Source of the DNA: Natronobacterium haloterrestre
GTDB lineage: Archaea > Halobacteriota > Halobacteria > Halobacteriales > Natrialbaceae
Assembly (NCBI RefSeq): GCF_900112205.1
Contig: NZ_FOKW01000004.1
Coordinates: 1-64,000 of the forward strand
Length of the DNA stretch: 64,000 bases
Direction: 5' to 3'
Below are positions 36,877-46,146 of this stretch, in pieces (position 1 is the stretch's first letter; each line of letters starts with the position of its first letter). The notes beneath the pieces were generated by a model, which saw only the letters and a program-made list of their open reading frames with translations, was not told where the DNA came from and searched no databases. The translations under genes and the position numbers were made by a program.

Positions 36877-39147
36877 ATGCAGCTCCGCGTCAAACCACGC
36901 AAACGGAAGGACGCAGGGACCGGCCTCGCCGCGATCGACCGCGAGACGATGGACGACCTCGGCGTCTCGAGCGGCGAGTTCGTCGCGGTCGACGGACCGG
37001 ACGGACGAGTGGTCGCCCGCGTCTGGCCCGGGCCCGCGGAGGACACGGGACGTGGTATCGTCCGCATCGACGGCCAGTTACGGAAGGCCGCCGGGGCTCG
37101 GATCGACGACCCGGTCTCGGTCGAGCCCGCGGACGTCGAGGGAGCCGACCGGGTTACCATCGCCCTCCCGGAGAACGTCCGGGTTCGCGGCGACCTCGGT
37201 TCCTATCTCCGGGACAAACTCTCCGAGCGCGCGGTGAGCCCCGGCGACCGGCTCTCCCTGTCGCTCGGCTTCGGGCTCCTCTCGACGCAGGCCGGCAGAC
37301 AGCTCCCGATCACGGTCGTCGATACCGAACCGAGCGGCACGGTCGTCGTCGGCGCCGACACGGAGATCGACGTCGAGGTCGCGGACCGGGACCCGGACGA
37401 ACTGGCCGTCGAGGCCGCCGGCCCGCTCGAGGGCGACGGTGCCGAGACCCCGACCGTGACCTACGAGGACGTCGGCGGCCTCGATCAGGAACTCGAGCAG
37501 GTCCGGGAGATGATCGAGTTGCCGATGCGCCACCCCGAGCTCTTCCGTACGCTGGGTATCGAGCCGCCCAAGGGCGTGCTCCTGCACGGCCCGCCGGGCA
37601 CCGGCAAGACGCTGATCGCCCGTGCGGTAGCGAACGAGATCGACGCCCACTTCCGGACGATTTCGGGGCCGGAGATCATGTCGAAGTACTACGGCGAGAG
37701 CGAGGAACAACTCCGCGAGGTCTTCGAAGAGGCCGCCGAGAACGAGCCCGCGATCGTCTTCATCGACGAACTCGACTCGATCGCGCCCAAACGCGAGGAG
37801 GTCACCGGCGACACCGAACGACGGGTCGTCGCGCAACTGCTCTCGCTGATGGACGGCCTCGAGGACCGCGGCGAGATCACCGTCATCGGTACGACCAACC
37901 GCGTCGACGCCATCGACCCCGCGCTCCGACGTCCGGGCCGGTTCGACCGCGAGATCGAGATCGGCGTCCCCGACCGCGACGGCCGCGAGGAGATCCTCGG
38001 CATCCACAGCCGCGGGATGCCGCTCGCCGACGAGGTCGACCTCGAGCGCCTGGCCGAGAACACTCACGGCTTCGTCGGTGCCGACCTCGAGAACCTCGCC
38101 AAGGAGGCCGCGATGACGGCCATGCGTCGGGTCCGGCCCGACCTCGACCTCGATCAGGACGAGATCGACGCCGAGACCTTAGAGGAGATCGAGGTCACCG
38201 TCGACGACTTCAAGTCCGCGCTGCGGGGGATCGAGCCCTCCGCGATGCGCGAGGTCTTCGTCGAGGTTCCCGACGTCACCTGGGACGACGTCGGCGGACT
38301 CGCGGAGGCCAAAGAGCGGCTCCGCGAGAGCATCCAGTGGCCGATGGAGCACGCGGACGCCTACGAGCGGGTCGATCTCGAGCCCGCCAAGGGCGTCCTC
38401 CTGTACGGTCCCCCGGGTACCGGCAAGACCCTGCTCGCGAAGGCCGTCGCGAACGAGGCCGAGTCGAACTTCATCTCGGTCAAGGGGCCCGAACTGTTCG
38501 ACAAGTACGTCGGCGAGTCCGAGAAGGGCGTCCGCGAGGTGTTCAGCACGGCTCGCGAGAACGCCCCGACGGTGATCTTCTTCGACGAGATCGACGCCAT
38601 CGCGAGCGAGCGCGGGAGCGGCGTCGGCGACTCGGACGTCGCCGAACGGGTCGTCTCGCAACTGCTGACCGAGCTGGACGGCCTCGAGGAACTCGAGGAC
38701 GTGGTCGTCGTCGCAGCGACCAACCGGCCGGACCTGATCGACGACGCCCTGCTCCGGCCGGGCCGGCTCGACCGCCACGTCGAGGTCGCCGAACCCGACG
38801 AGGAGGCCCGTCGCGAGATCCTCGAGATCCATACCCGCGACCGGCCGCTGGCCGACGACGTCGACCTCGCGGACCTCGCGGCCGAAACCGCCGGCTACAC
38901 CGGCGCTGACCTCGAGGCGGTCTGTCGCGAGGCCGCGACGATCGCGGTCCGTGATCACGTCCGCGCCGAGGCCGAAGGCGAGGACCGCGACGTCGACGAG
39001 ATCGAACTGACGGGCGACCACTTCGAACGGGCCCTCGAGGACGTCTCACCCGAGTCGGCCGCGGAGTTCGAGACGGGGCCGAGCGCCGGCGAGTTCGACG
39101 AGTTCCTCGAGGGAGCTGAGGCCGAGACCGGGACCGAGGCCGAATAG
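36877..39147 (+). CDS. cdc48: Cdc48/VAT-type double AAA ATPase
   Basis: ATG 36877 ([16 protein letters not shown]) matches the normal start of the double-psi-barrel N domain and gives 756 aa. Module D1 has GPPGTGKT and [12 protein letters not shown]. Module D2 has GPPGTGKT and [13 protein letters not shown], both with arginine-finger segments ([17 protein letters not shown]). Cdc48 hexamers unfold protein substrates for the archaeal proteasome. Haloarchaea often have several paralogues. The upstream extension of the frame to 36739 is not conserved-looking and is discarded. PAN is also encoded in this window at 60641. Confidence 0.93.
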   Translation: MQLRVKPRKRKDAGTGLAAIDRETMDDLGVSSGEFVAVDGPDGRVVARVWPGPAEDTGRGIVRIDGQLRKAAGARIDDPVSVEPADVEGADRVTIALPENVRVRGDLGSYLRDKLSERAVSPGDRLSLSLGFGLLSTQAGRQLPITVVDTEPSGTVVVGADTEIDVEVADRDPDELAVEAAGPLEGDGAETPTVTYEDVGGLDQELEQVREMIELPMRHPELFRTLGIEPPKGVLLHGPPGTGKTLIARAVANEIDAHFRTISGPEIMSKYYGESEEQLREVFEEAAENEPAIVFIDELDSIAPKREEVTGDTERRVVAQLLSLMDGLEDRGEITVIGTTNRVDAIDPALRRPGRFDREIEIGVPDRDGREEILGIHSRGMPLADEVDLERLAENTHGFVGADLENLAKEAAMTAMRRVRPDLDLDQDEIDAETLEEIEVTVDDFKSALRGIEPSAMREVFVEVPDVTWDDVGGLAEAKERLRESIQWPMEHADAYERVDLEPAKGVLLYGPPGTGKTLLAKAVANEAESNFISVKGPELFDKYVGESEKGVREVFSTARENAPTVIFFDEIDAIASERGSGVGDSDVAERVVSQLLTELDGLEELEDVVVVAATNRPDLIDDALLRPGRLDRHVEVAEPDEEARREILEIHTRDRPLADDVDLADLAAETAGYTGADLEAVCREAATIAVRDHVRAEAEGEDRDVDEIELTGDHFERALEDVSPESAAEFETGPSAGEFDEFLEGAEAETGTEAE

Positions 39148-39768
39148 TCGGACGGTTCACGCCCATTGACTTGCGACCACTCGGTCGTCGATCATCGATA
39201 GTCGATCGTCGATCCCCGACGTTCGGCGCGGTCCCCTTCACAGGACCCGTCGAGCCTTCGGCGGGGGACGTCCGGGGCTGATCGCCGTCGGGTCCGGCGA
39301 TTCTGGAGGCGAAAGGCCCTTAAGGTGCAACCGTCTACGAGGAAATGGATAGGTCGGGCAGTTTGGCCCTGCTCGTAACCCGCGCTATGGTCATTAGCGG
39401 GGACCGAACGCCGCGGGCGTCCGGTCAGACCGGCCGGGGCCCCGGGAGCCAACAGAGAAGCCTCGTCCGTCGGGGACAGCGGTCCGCGGTGGCCGTCCGC
39501 AGGGACGTCCCATCGCGGTTAGCCGGCGACAGCCCATCAGGCGCGGAAGCGAGCAGTGGACCGCCGGACACCTGTCGCTCGACGGGTCGCGGGGTGGAGA
39601 AGGCAACCGGGATTCCCCCGGCCGGAACGCCGGGCAATCGCGGAATCCACATTCATACGTCATTCCTCACCACCGCCGAGCCGTCAGGCCGGTAGACCGA
39701 TCCGTTTCGATCGGTGCCGCGTTCGCCGTAACCGCAAGGCGATTGCCCGTCCGCGTCCAGATGCCCGT
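39148..39768. other. Intergenic gap without a convincing gene
   Basis: The 621-bp gap is G+C-rich and several open frames cross it on both strands, none with haloarchaeal codon pattern or a recognisable domain. The 9-mer TCGTCGATC occurs at 39185-39193 and 39206-39214, embedded in ATCGAT-type dyads just downstream of cdc48. This may be part of its terminator. A weak AT-poor promoter for the next gene must lie near the right end. Confidence 0.5.
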
Positions 39769-40488
39769 ATGATCAGCCTCGCCCTGACGGTCCGGCAGTG
39801 TGACTGTCCGTTGAGCGCGGCGAGCGACGCCTACGACGTCGCGTTCGTGACTCCTCACTGGCGCTATCACCGCGAGCGGTCCACCCTCGAGTTGCGGGTC
39901 CTCGCCGACGCAGCCGACCGCGCCGCACTCGAACAGGGGCTGGACGTCGTTCGGAACCACGAGGAGACGACGAGGTTCGAACTGCTCGCCAAGCGCGGCG
40001 GGACGGGACGGGCCCGGCTCGCGATGGGGACGACCGACGTAATGGGGACGGTCGTCGACCACGGCGGTTACCTCACCGGGCCGTTCGAGAACGTCGACGG
40101 GAGCGAACGCTGGCAGATCGGGTTCGACGACGAGGCCGCCGCCGACGCGGCCCTCGAGACGCTCGACAACGCGGACGACGAGTGCGAACTCCGGAGTCGC
40201 CGGGTCCTCGATCCCGCGACTGTCCTCGAGGACGTGCGGGCGGAGGCGGTCGGCTCGACGGTGTTGGAGCGCGCCCGGGGCCTCACACCCACCGAACGCG
40301 AGACGCTCCGGCGGGCCGTCGAAGACGGCTACTACGACGTGCCCCGGTCGGCGACGCTCGGCGACCTCGCCGACGCGCTCGACGTGTCCGATCCGGCAGT
40401 CTCGAAGACGCTGCGGCGGGCCGAACGGAAACTGCTCGCGCCGACAGTGTCGGCCGTCGAGTCCGCTCGGCGGCGCGACCGGCGTTAA
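39769..40488 (+). CDS. Bacterio-opsin-activator-type HTH regulator (HTH_10)
   Basis: The 239-aa protein has an N-terminal regulatory part (MISLALTVRQCDCPLSAASD...) and a C-terminal HTH_10 domain: GLTPTERETLRRAVEDGYYDVPR then LGDLADALDVSDPAVSKTLRRAERKLL (about residues 170-225). This is the standard arrangement of Bat-like haloarchaeal regulators. ATG 39769 is chosen because upstream sequence of the same frame is basic and atypical. Target genes are unknown. The EamA gene 48 bp downstream on the same strand is a candidate. Confidence 0.85.
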   Translation: MISLALTVRQCDCPLSAASDAYDVAFVTPHWRYHRERSTLELRVLADAADRAALEQGLDVVRNHEETTRFELLAKRGGTGRARLAMGTTDVMGTVVDHGGYLTGPFENVDGSERWQIGFDDEAAADAALETLDNADDECELRSRRVLDPATVLEDVRAEAVGSTVLERARGLTPTERETLRRAVEDGYYDVPRSATLGDLADALDVSDPAVSKTLRRAERKLLAPTVSAVESARRRDRR

Positions 40489-40536
40489 CATTCTAACGAG
40501 AGCAACCATCCTCTTCGGACCCATAGCTCGAGTCGA

Positions 40537-41469
40537 ATGCCGCTACTGTCGTCGAAGCCCGTGTGGTCGAGGCTCTCCACGTATCTGTTCGCGCTGGCGC
40601 CGCTCGCCGCTGCCGCGCTCTGGGGCGGCCTCTACGTCGTGAGCAAGTGGGGGTTCGACGCCGTCCCGCCGCTGACGCTGGCGTTCCTCCGCGTGGCGGT
40701 CGGCGCCGCCGCCCTGCTCGTCGTCGTCCGGGCGACCGCCCCGCGCCGGCGGTTTTCGCGTCGCGACCTGCTGGGGTTCGCCGCCCTGGGCGTGGCCGTC
40801 GCCGCGTCGCTTGCGACCCAGTTCCTCGGGACGGCCCTGACCACCGCCAGCCAGGGATCGCTCGTGACCGTGCTGACCCCCGTGTTTACCATCCTGCTCG
40901 GTGTGTCCGTGCTGGGCGAACGGCTCTCCGGTCGCCTGGTCGTCGGCATCGTCACGGCGACCGTCGGTACCGTCGTCGTGCTCTCGGGCCAGTACGACCT
41001 GGCGGAGTTGACCGGCTCGGCGACCGTCGGGATCGGGATGCTCCTGGTCGCGAGCGCGACCTGGGCGGTCTATACCGTCTTCGGAAAGCCGCTGATCGAA
41101 CGCTACTCAGCCCTCGAGACGGCGACCTACTCCTGTGCCGTCGCGGTCCCGATCCTCGGGGCGCTGGTCCCGGTCGAGGTCGCGACGACCGGGGCGTCGC
41201 TGCGGGCGATCGAGCCGACGCCGGAGCTGGTCGTCGCGGTCCTCTACCTGGGACTCCTCGGAACTGCGGCTGCGTGGTACCTCTGGTACAAGGGGATGGA
41301 GTACGTCGACGCGAGCGTCGTCTCGGCGTTTTTCTTCGCCCAACCGGTCGTCGGCGCACTCTTCGGAGCGGCAGTACTCGGCGAGTCGCCAGGGTCGCGG
41401 TTCGTCCTCGGCGGCGCCGTAATGGCGGCCGGGATCTACCTGGTGTCGACGACCCGGGCGAGTGCGTAG
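40537..41469 (+). CDS. EamA/DMT-family transporter
   Basis: The 310-aa membrane protein contains about ten hydrophobic helices arranged as two five-helix EamA repeats. The first contains ALWGGLYVVSKWGFDAVPPL and FLRVAVGAAALL; the second starts near VGIGMLLVASATWAVYTVFGKPL. The family exports or imports metabolites such as amino acids or drugs, and the substrate cannot be inferred. It starts 48 bp after the HTH_10 regulator. Confidence 0.88.
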   Translation: MPLLSSKPVWSRLSTYLFALAPLAAAALWGGLYVVSKWGFDAVPPLTLAFLRVAVGAAALLVVVRATAPRRRFSRRDLLGFAALGVAVAASLATQFLGTALTTASQGSLVTVLTPVFTILLGVSVLGERLSGRLVVGIVTATVGTVVVLSGQYDLAELTGSATVGIGMLLVASATWAVYTVFGKPLIERYSALETATYSCAVAVPILGALVPVEVATTGASLRAIEPTPELVVAVLYLGLLGTAAAWYLWYKGMEYVDASVVSAFFFAQPVVGALFGAAVLGESPGSRFVLGGAVMAAGIYLVSTTRASA

Positions 41470-41543
41470 CGACTCGACACACCGGACGGTACCACGCGCA
41501 TTCAGGCGACAGGTAGGGTGGCCTCGAGTCCCTACCGCCCCCG

Positions 41544-42590
41544 ATGGGTCGCTTGCTTTCTCCGTCGACGACTGCACCCGAGGCGAAACCGCTCGAGGAC
41601 CAGACCGTCGTGATCACCGGCGCGTCGTCCGGAATCGGCCTCACGACCGCGCGGATGGCCGCCGACCGCGGAGCCCGGGTCGTGCTCGCCGCCCGGAGCG
41701 AGAACGCCTTACGAGAGGCCGTCGCGGATATCGACGCCGAGGGCGGCGACGCCGAGTACGTCGTCGCCGACGTCGGTGATCGCGAGGACGTCCGCGAGAT
41801 CGTCCGCGTCGCCGAGGAGACCTACGGCGGCTTCGACACCTGGGTCAACGGCGCGGGCGTCTCCATCTACGGTGAACTCGAGGAGGTGCCGGTCGAGGAG
41901 ATGCGCCGGCAGTTCGACACCAACGTCTGGGGCCTGCTGTACGGCTCGCTCGAGGCCGCAGACCACCTGCGAGAGCGAGGTGGCGGAACGATCGTCAACG
42001 TCGGCAGCATCGTCTCCGAGCGTGCGATCGTCCTGCAGGGGAGTTACTCCGCGTCGAAACACGCCGTCAAGGCGTTTACCGACACATTGCGGATGGAACT
42101 GGAGAAAGACGGCGCGCCCGTCTCCGTGACGCTCGTCAAACCGAGCGCGATCGATACCCCGTTCGCCGAGCACGCGCGCAATCACATGGACAGCGAGGCG
42201 ACCCTCCCGCCGCCGGTCTACGCGCCGGAGACGGTCGGGCGGACGATCCTCGAGGCGGCGACGGATCCGGACGCCGACGCCGAGATCACCGTCGGCGGCG
42301 GCGGGAAGAACATGATCGTGCTGGGGCGTTTCGCCTCGCGGCTGATGGACCGGCTCATGGAGACGCTCTTCTACCGCCTCCAGCGGCAGGATCGCCCCCC
42401 GACGGACCGCGACGCGCTCGAGGAGCCGTCCGAGGACCTCGCGCAACGCGGCGGGTACGAGGGGCACGTCGTGGACTCGAGTCTCTACACCAGGCTTCGC
42501 CAGGGTCGCATCGACTCGAAGACGGTCGCCGGCGTCCTCGCGGCGACCGGCGCGTACGCCGCGTACCGCCGTCTCGCCCGTCGAGCGTGA
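41544..42590 (+). CDS. Short-chain dehydrogenase/reductase with C-terminal extension
   Basis: A classical SDR: the cofactor loop TGASSGIGL (about residues 27-35), NGAG near residue 100, and the catalytic YSASKHAVKAF (Tyr and Lys). The substrate is unknown. At 348 aa it is about 90 residues longer than a standard SDR. The extra C-terminal part (from about 255) contains a helical segment and a terminal hydrophobic stretch AGVLAATGAYAAYRRL followed by Arg residues, which may anchor it at the membrane. Confidence 0.88.
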   Translation: MGRLLSPSTTAPEAKPLEDQTVVITGASSGIGLTTARMAADRGARVVLAARSENALREAVADIDAEGGDAEYVVADVGDREDVREIVRVAEETYGGFDTWVNGAGVSIYGELEEVPVEEMRRQFDTNVWGLLYGSLEAADHLRERGGGTIVNVGSIVSERAIVLQGSYSASKHAVKAFTDTLRMELEKDGAPVSVTLVKPSAIDTPFAEHARNHMDSEATLPPPVYAPETVGRTILEAATDPDADAEITVGGGGKNMIVLGRFASRLMDRLMETLFYRLQRQDRPPTDRDALEEPSEDLAQRGGYEGHVVDSSLYTRLRQGRIDSKTVAGVLAATGAYAAYRRLARRA

Positions 42591-42672
42591 GCCGATCCGG
42601 GAGGCCAGTCACCTGGAGTGACAGTCATCGATCGGGTAACGTTTAGGAGGGTCGCCATGATGGGTGGGGACA

Positions 42673-43551
42673 ATGACAGTCCGTCGAGCCGCGTTCGTCC
42701 TCTGTCTCCTCGTGGTGCTCGTCCCGCTGAGCGGCTGTATCGTCCTCGAGGACGTCGCCGATGACAGGTCGTCGACGGCCGGACCGGGGTCGGAGTCCGA
42801 GTCGGACGCCCCACGCGACCAGTCGTCCGACCCCGCCGCCGTCTTCGAGGGCGCGTTCGTCCACCCGGAGAACCTCGACAACGTCCGCGGCGAGCGGACG
42901 ACGACCGTGACGATCGGCGAACCCGGCGACGCCGAAACGCGAACCGAACGCGTCGCGGTCGTCGAACGCCCCTACGTCGAGTACCGCAGCGAAGTCCTCG
43001 AGTCGTCCGCGCCCGATCGCGTCGGCGACGTCTACGTCTCGAACGCGTCGGTCTCGTGGTGGTACGACCCGGACGGGCCGTCCGCCAGCTACTTCCCGGT
43101 CGAGGAACCCTTCGACGACGAGGCGGTTCGGGCCGACCGCGCAGCGCAAGCCGACCGTCAGAGCGACCGCTACGACCTCGAGTACCTGGGGACCGAGACG
43201 GTCGCCGACCGCGAGGCCCACGTCCTCGCCGTCGAAGCGAAAAACGAGACGGTCGCCGAGGGAATTTCGCTGCTGGTCGGCGATACCGAGTTCGTCTACG
43301 CTCTCGAGACGATCGACCCGACCGAGGAACTCGTCGCCGACGAGCAGCGTCTCTGGATCGACGCGGAGTACGAGTACCCGCTGAAGGAAGAACTCGTGGT
43401 GAGCGCCGAAAGCGGGGACTCCGAGGCCGACCGCTACGTCATGACCGAACGGTTCGAGACCGTGACGTTCAACGACGGGACTGTCAGCGACGACACGTTC
43501 GCGTTCGACCCGCCCGAGAACGCGACGGTGACGGACCTCACTGAGGAGTAA
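42673..43551 (+). CDS. Secreted LolA-like lipoprotein
   Basis: The 292-aa protein begins MTVRRAAFVLCLLVVLVPLSGC: a signal peptide with lipobox LSGC, so the mature protein should be lipid-anchored at Cys22. An acidic Ser-rich linker follows. The body is beta-rich and resembles the haloarchaeal LolA-like/DUF2092-type outer-surface proteins. ATG 42673 places Arg-Arg next to the hydrophobic core, better than the GTG nine bases upstream (42664). Function is unknown. Confidence 0.75.
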   Translation: MTVRRAAFVLCLLVVLVPLSGCIVLEDVADDRSSTAGPGSESESDAPRDQSSDPAAVFEGAFVHPENLDNVRGERTTTVTIGEPGDAETRTERVAVVERPYVEYRSEVLESSAPDRVGDVYVSNASVSWWYDPDGPSASYFPVEEPFDDEAVRADRAAQADRQSDRYDLEYLGTETVADREAHVLAVEAKNETVAEGISLLVGDTEFVYALETIDPTEELVADEQRLWIDAEYEYPLKEELVVSAESGDSEADRYVMTERFETVTFNDGTVSDDTFAFDPPENATVTDLTEE

Positions 43552-43648
43552 CGGAGCCAGGAGAGCCGACACCTCGGAATTCCGGCCGACGCTTCGAAAA
43601 ACGGAAACGTTCTTCACGTTGGTTCGATGATATCACGGGACCGGTGGG

Positions 43649-44152
43649 ATGACGCTGCAACTGCAAAAAGCGGACGAAAGCGACCTCGAGGCGCTGGCCG
43701 AACTCTGGCGCGCGCTGGCCACGGACATGGTACAGTATTCCGACCTGAACGAACTGTCCGATGGTGCCGCGAGCGAGGCCGTCGAGGAGGAGTTTCGCAA
43801 CCAACTCGAGAGCGAGGACGTCACGAATTATCTGCTCCGGGAATCGGAATTGGAGTCGGAGTCGGAGTCGGGATCGGGAACGACGATCGGATTCGTCACC
43901 CTCCGGGAGGGAACGCACCCCTCGAGGGAGTACTCGGAGTACCTCCGGATCGTGAACCTGTTCGTGAAAGAGGGATACCGAAGCGAGGGTTACGGGTCGG
44001 CGGTCGTCGACCGCGTCGTGGAGATGGCCCGAGAAGAGGGCTGCGACCACCTCAAGGTCTCGTTCGAGATCGAGAACGACGGTGCACGGCGATTCTACGC
44101 CGAGAACGGCTTCGAAGAGAAGCAGATCGATTCCGTGTACCGACTCGAGTGA
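43649..44152 (+). CDS. GNAT N-acetyltransferase
   Basis: The 167-aa protein has the acetyl-CoA loop VKEGYRSEGYGSAVVDRVVEMA (motif A, RSEGYGSA near residue 115) and a final GARRFYAENGFEEKQ (motif B). A short Ser/Glu repeat (ESELESESESGSG) interrupts the middle. The substrate cannot be predicted. Confidence 0.87.
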   Translation: MTLQLQKADESDLEALAELWRALATDMVQYSDLNELSDGAASEAVEEEFRNQLESEDVTNYLLRESELESESESGSGTTIGFVTLREGTHPSREYSEYLRIVNLFVKEGYRSEGYGSAVVDRVVEMAREEGCDHLKVSFEIENDGARRFYAENGFEEKQIDSVYRLE

Positions 44153-44199
44153 CCCGTCGATCGCCTCGAATTATCGCAGGGGAGGAGAAACGGAACCGC

Positions 44200-45105
44200 C
44201 TACTCGGCCGCACCGAGAACGTCCGGTTCGTCCGCGAGTTCGAGGCCGCCCTCGAGGGTCCGGACTGGGTAGGGGATGTCGATCCCTTCCTCGTCGAACC
44301 GCCGTTTCACCTCGGTCACGTACTCGCCCTTGATGCGGACGAAGTCGGCCCGCGAGGGGTCCGCGATCCAGAACCGCGACTGTAGCCCGACGTCGGAGTC
44401 GCCGAGTTCGGTCAGTCGCACGCTCGGTGCGGGATCGTCGAGGATATCCGGGTGGCGTTCCGCCTCGTCGACGATGATCCGGCGCGCCTGATCGATGTCG
44501 TCGTCGTAACCGATGCCGAAGACGAACTTCATCCGGAGCTGGTCCGCCTCGACCGGGTTCTTGATGACGCTGTCGGTCAGTTGCGCGTTCGGCACCGTCA
44601 GCAGTTCGTTGTCGAAGGTACGAACGCGAGTGACCCGGAGGCTGATGTCCTCGACGACGCCCGAGTGGTCCTCCCACTCGATCCAGTCGCCGATCCGGAA
44701 CGGCTTGTCGATGTAGATGAACACGCCGGAGACGAAGTTCGAGATCGTACTCTGCATCGCGAGGCCGACCGCCAGCGCGCCGGCCGCGGCGATGCCGGCC
44801 ATCGAGACCAGGAAGTTGCCGAAGCCAGCGAAGCCGAACGCGACAGCGATCGCGAGGAAGACGACCCCGAAGGTGGCGAGTTTGAGCAGCGGCTTCTGGG
44901 CGTGGGCGTCGAGTTCGCGCGCCTCGAGCCCCCGCCGAACGATCGGCAGGAGAACGGCCTTTCCGAGGCCGTAGACGACGACGAACGCGGCGACGAAGAG
45001 GATCAGTCCCTCGAGGCTATCGGCGACCGTTGCACCCGTGAACTCCTCGAGTGCGCTGCCGATCGGACCGAGTTCGTCGGCCGCCTGCGAGGGAGCCCCG
45101 GTCAT
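44200..45105 (-). CDS. MscS-family mechanosensitive channel
   Basis: This 301-aa membrane protein has two or three N-terminal helices (about 30-120), the pore-lining helix with Gly/Ala repeats (GIAAAGALAVGLAMQSTISNF), then the beta domain (FRIGDWIEWEDHSGVVEDIS...) and the alpha/beta vestibule. It opens on hypo-osmotic stress, relevant for a halophile. It overlaps the CRM-domain gene by four bases (ATGA), so it is co-translated. Confidence 0.9.
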   Translation of the reverse strand: MTGAPSQAADELGPIGSALEEFTGATVADSLEGLILFVAAFVVVYGLGKAVLLPIVRRGLEARELDAHAQKPLLKLATFGVVFLAIAVAFGFAGFGNFLVSMAGIAAAGALAVGLAMQSTISNFVSGVFIYIDKPFRIGDWIEWEDHSGVVEDISLRVTRVRTFDNELLTVPNAQLTDSVIKNPVEADQLRMKFVFGIGYDDDIDQARRIIVDEAERHPDILDDPAPSVRLTELGDSDVGLQSRFWIADPSRADFVRIKGEYVTEVKRRFDEEGIDIPYPVRTLEGGLELADEPDVLGAAE

Positions 45106-45350
45106 CGATGCAACACCGCGGTGTGCCCGCGGGTCTCGACGAGTTCGGCTCCGACACGTTCGGCCAGGTCAGCCGCCTTCTCCTCGGTCGAACTCCCGGC
45201 CCGGGCGGCCCGGAGGAACTTCACCTTCACCAGCTTTCGGTCCGCGAGCTGGTCGTCCAGTTCGTCGACGACGGATTCGATACCGCTCTTGCCGACCCAG
45301 ACGGTGACGTCGAGGTCGTGCGCTCGTTTCTTGAGTTCCTGTCTGTCCAT
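45102..45350 (-). CDS. YhbY/CRM-domain RNA-binding protein
   Basis: The 82-aa protein is one CRM domain: KKRAHDLDVTVWVGKSGIE carries the family's VxVGKxGI signature, followed by ADRKLVKVKFLRAAR and an end beta-strand ETRGHTAVLHR. CRM proteins associate with pre-ribosomes or group II introns in other lineages. ATG 45350 (MDRQELKKRAHD) matches the usual start. It lies between the RNase P component 4 gene and mscS on one strand. Confidence 0.88.
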   Translation of the reverse strand: MDRQELKKRAHDLDVTVWVGKSGIESVVDELDDQLADRKLVKVKFLRAARAGSSTEEKAADLAERVGAELVETRGHTAVLHR

Positions 45351-45636
45351 ACCCTCGAGTAATGGAGTCAAGCCGTTTGAATCTTCGCGAACTGGACGGA
45401 CGGTAGACCGACTGCGGACCGACGGCGGACCGACGGCGTTCGATACGTTCAGCCCCGGGACGGCTACGTGACGGTCCGGTCACCACAGGTAGTCACACGG
45501 GCGGGGACGTCGGCCGACAATACGGGAAGCGACCGAGTCGTGATCGTGGTTCCACGCTCCATCGGGGGCGCTACCCGGCGGTCTCGCACTTTCGCCCTCT
45601 CGCACTCTCACATCTCGCGCTCTCGAGCCCGCCCAC

Positions 45637-45915
45637 TCAGTCGTCGTACGGATACCGTGCCTGCTCGCCACAGTCGCAGGTGATCACGACGTGGCCGTCC
45701 TGCAGCCTGACTCGAGCGTTCCGTCCGGGTCGGAGATAGGCGTCGCAAGCGTCGCAGGTGAACCGGCGGAACGTCCGCGGGAGACCGAGACGGTTGCGCT
45801 CCGCGACCCGTCGCGCGAGCCGGACGTAGTATCGCGCACGTTCCTGATCGCCCTCTGTCGCCGCCGCTCGAGCCAGCTCGTGCAGCCGTTCGATCCGTTC
45901 GGCGGCGACGCTCAT
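45637..45915 (-). CDS. rnp4: Ribonuclease P protein component 4
   Basis: The 92-aa protein matches the Rpp21 family: an N-terminal helical part (AAERIERLHELARAAATEG) and a zinc-ribbon formed by CDACDAYLRP and CDCGEQ (four Cys in two pairs). It assists tRNA 5'-end maturation by RNase P. Adjacency to the CRM-domain gene (286 bp away, same strand) is common in haloarchaea, as I recall. Confidence 0.9.
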   Translation of the reverse strand: MSVAAERIERLHELARAAATEGDQERARYYVRLARRVAERNRLGLPRTFRRFTCDACDAYLRPGRNARVRLQDGHVVITCDCGEQARYPYDD

Positions 45916-46102
45916 GGCGTGTGGTTTCGTCGGTTCGCCTATTGATGTTGCGTTCGAGTCTCGAGACTCGAGGCTCGATGCTCCGGACGCGAGACCGACG
46001 GGTGAGAACGCCGTTCGGCAGCCAGAAGCCAGTACGGCGTCGTTACCGCACGTAGTCCGGTCCGACGGTCCGTAACCACAATCAATACCGGAATATCGTA
46101 CA

Positions 46103-46116
46103 CAATACTGTTATAT
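46103..46116 (+). promoter_or_regulatory. Shared promoter element CAATACTGTTATAT, copy 1
   Basis: Identical 14-mer to 49108-49121, 30 bp before ATG 46147 of the first solute-binding protein. TTATAT serves as TATA box. Conservation shows the two tandem units were duplicated with their promoter. Confidence 0.75.
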
Positions 46117-46146
46117 ATCAACGACGAAGAACCCCGAAGGAAGCGA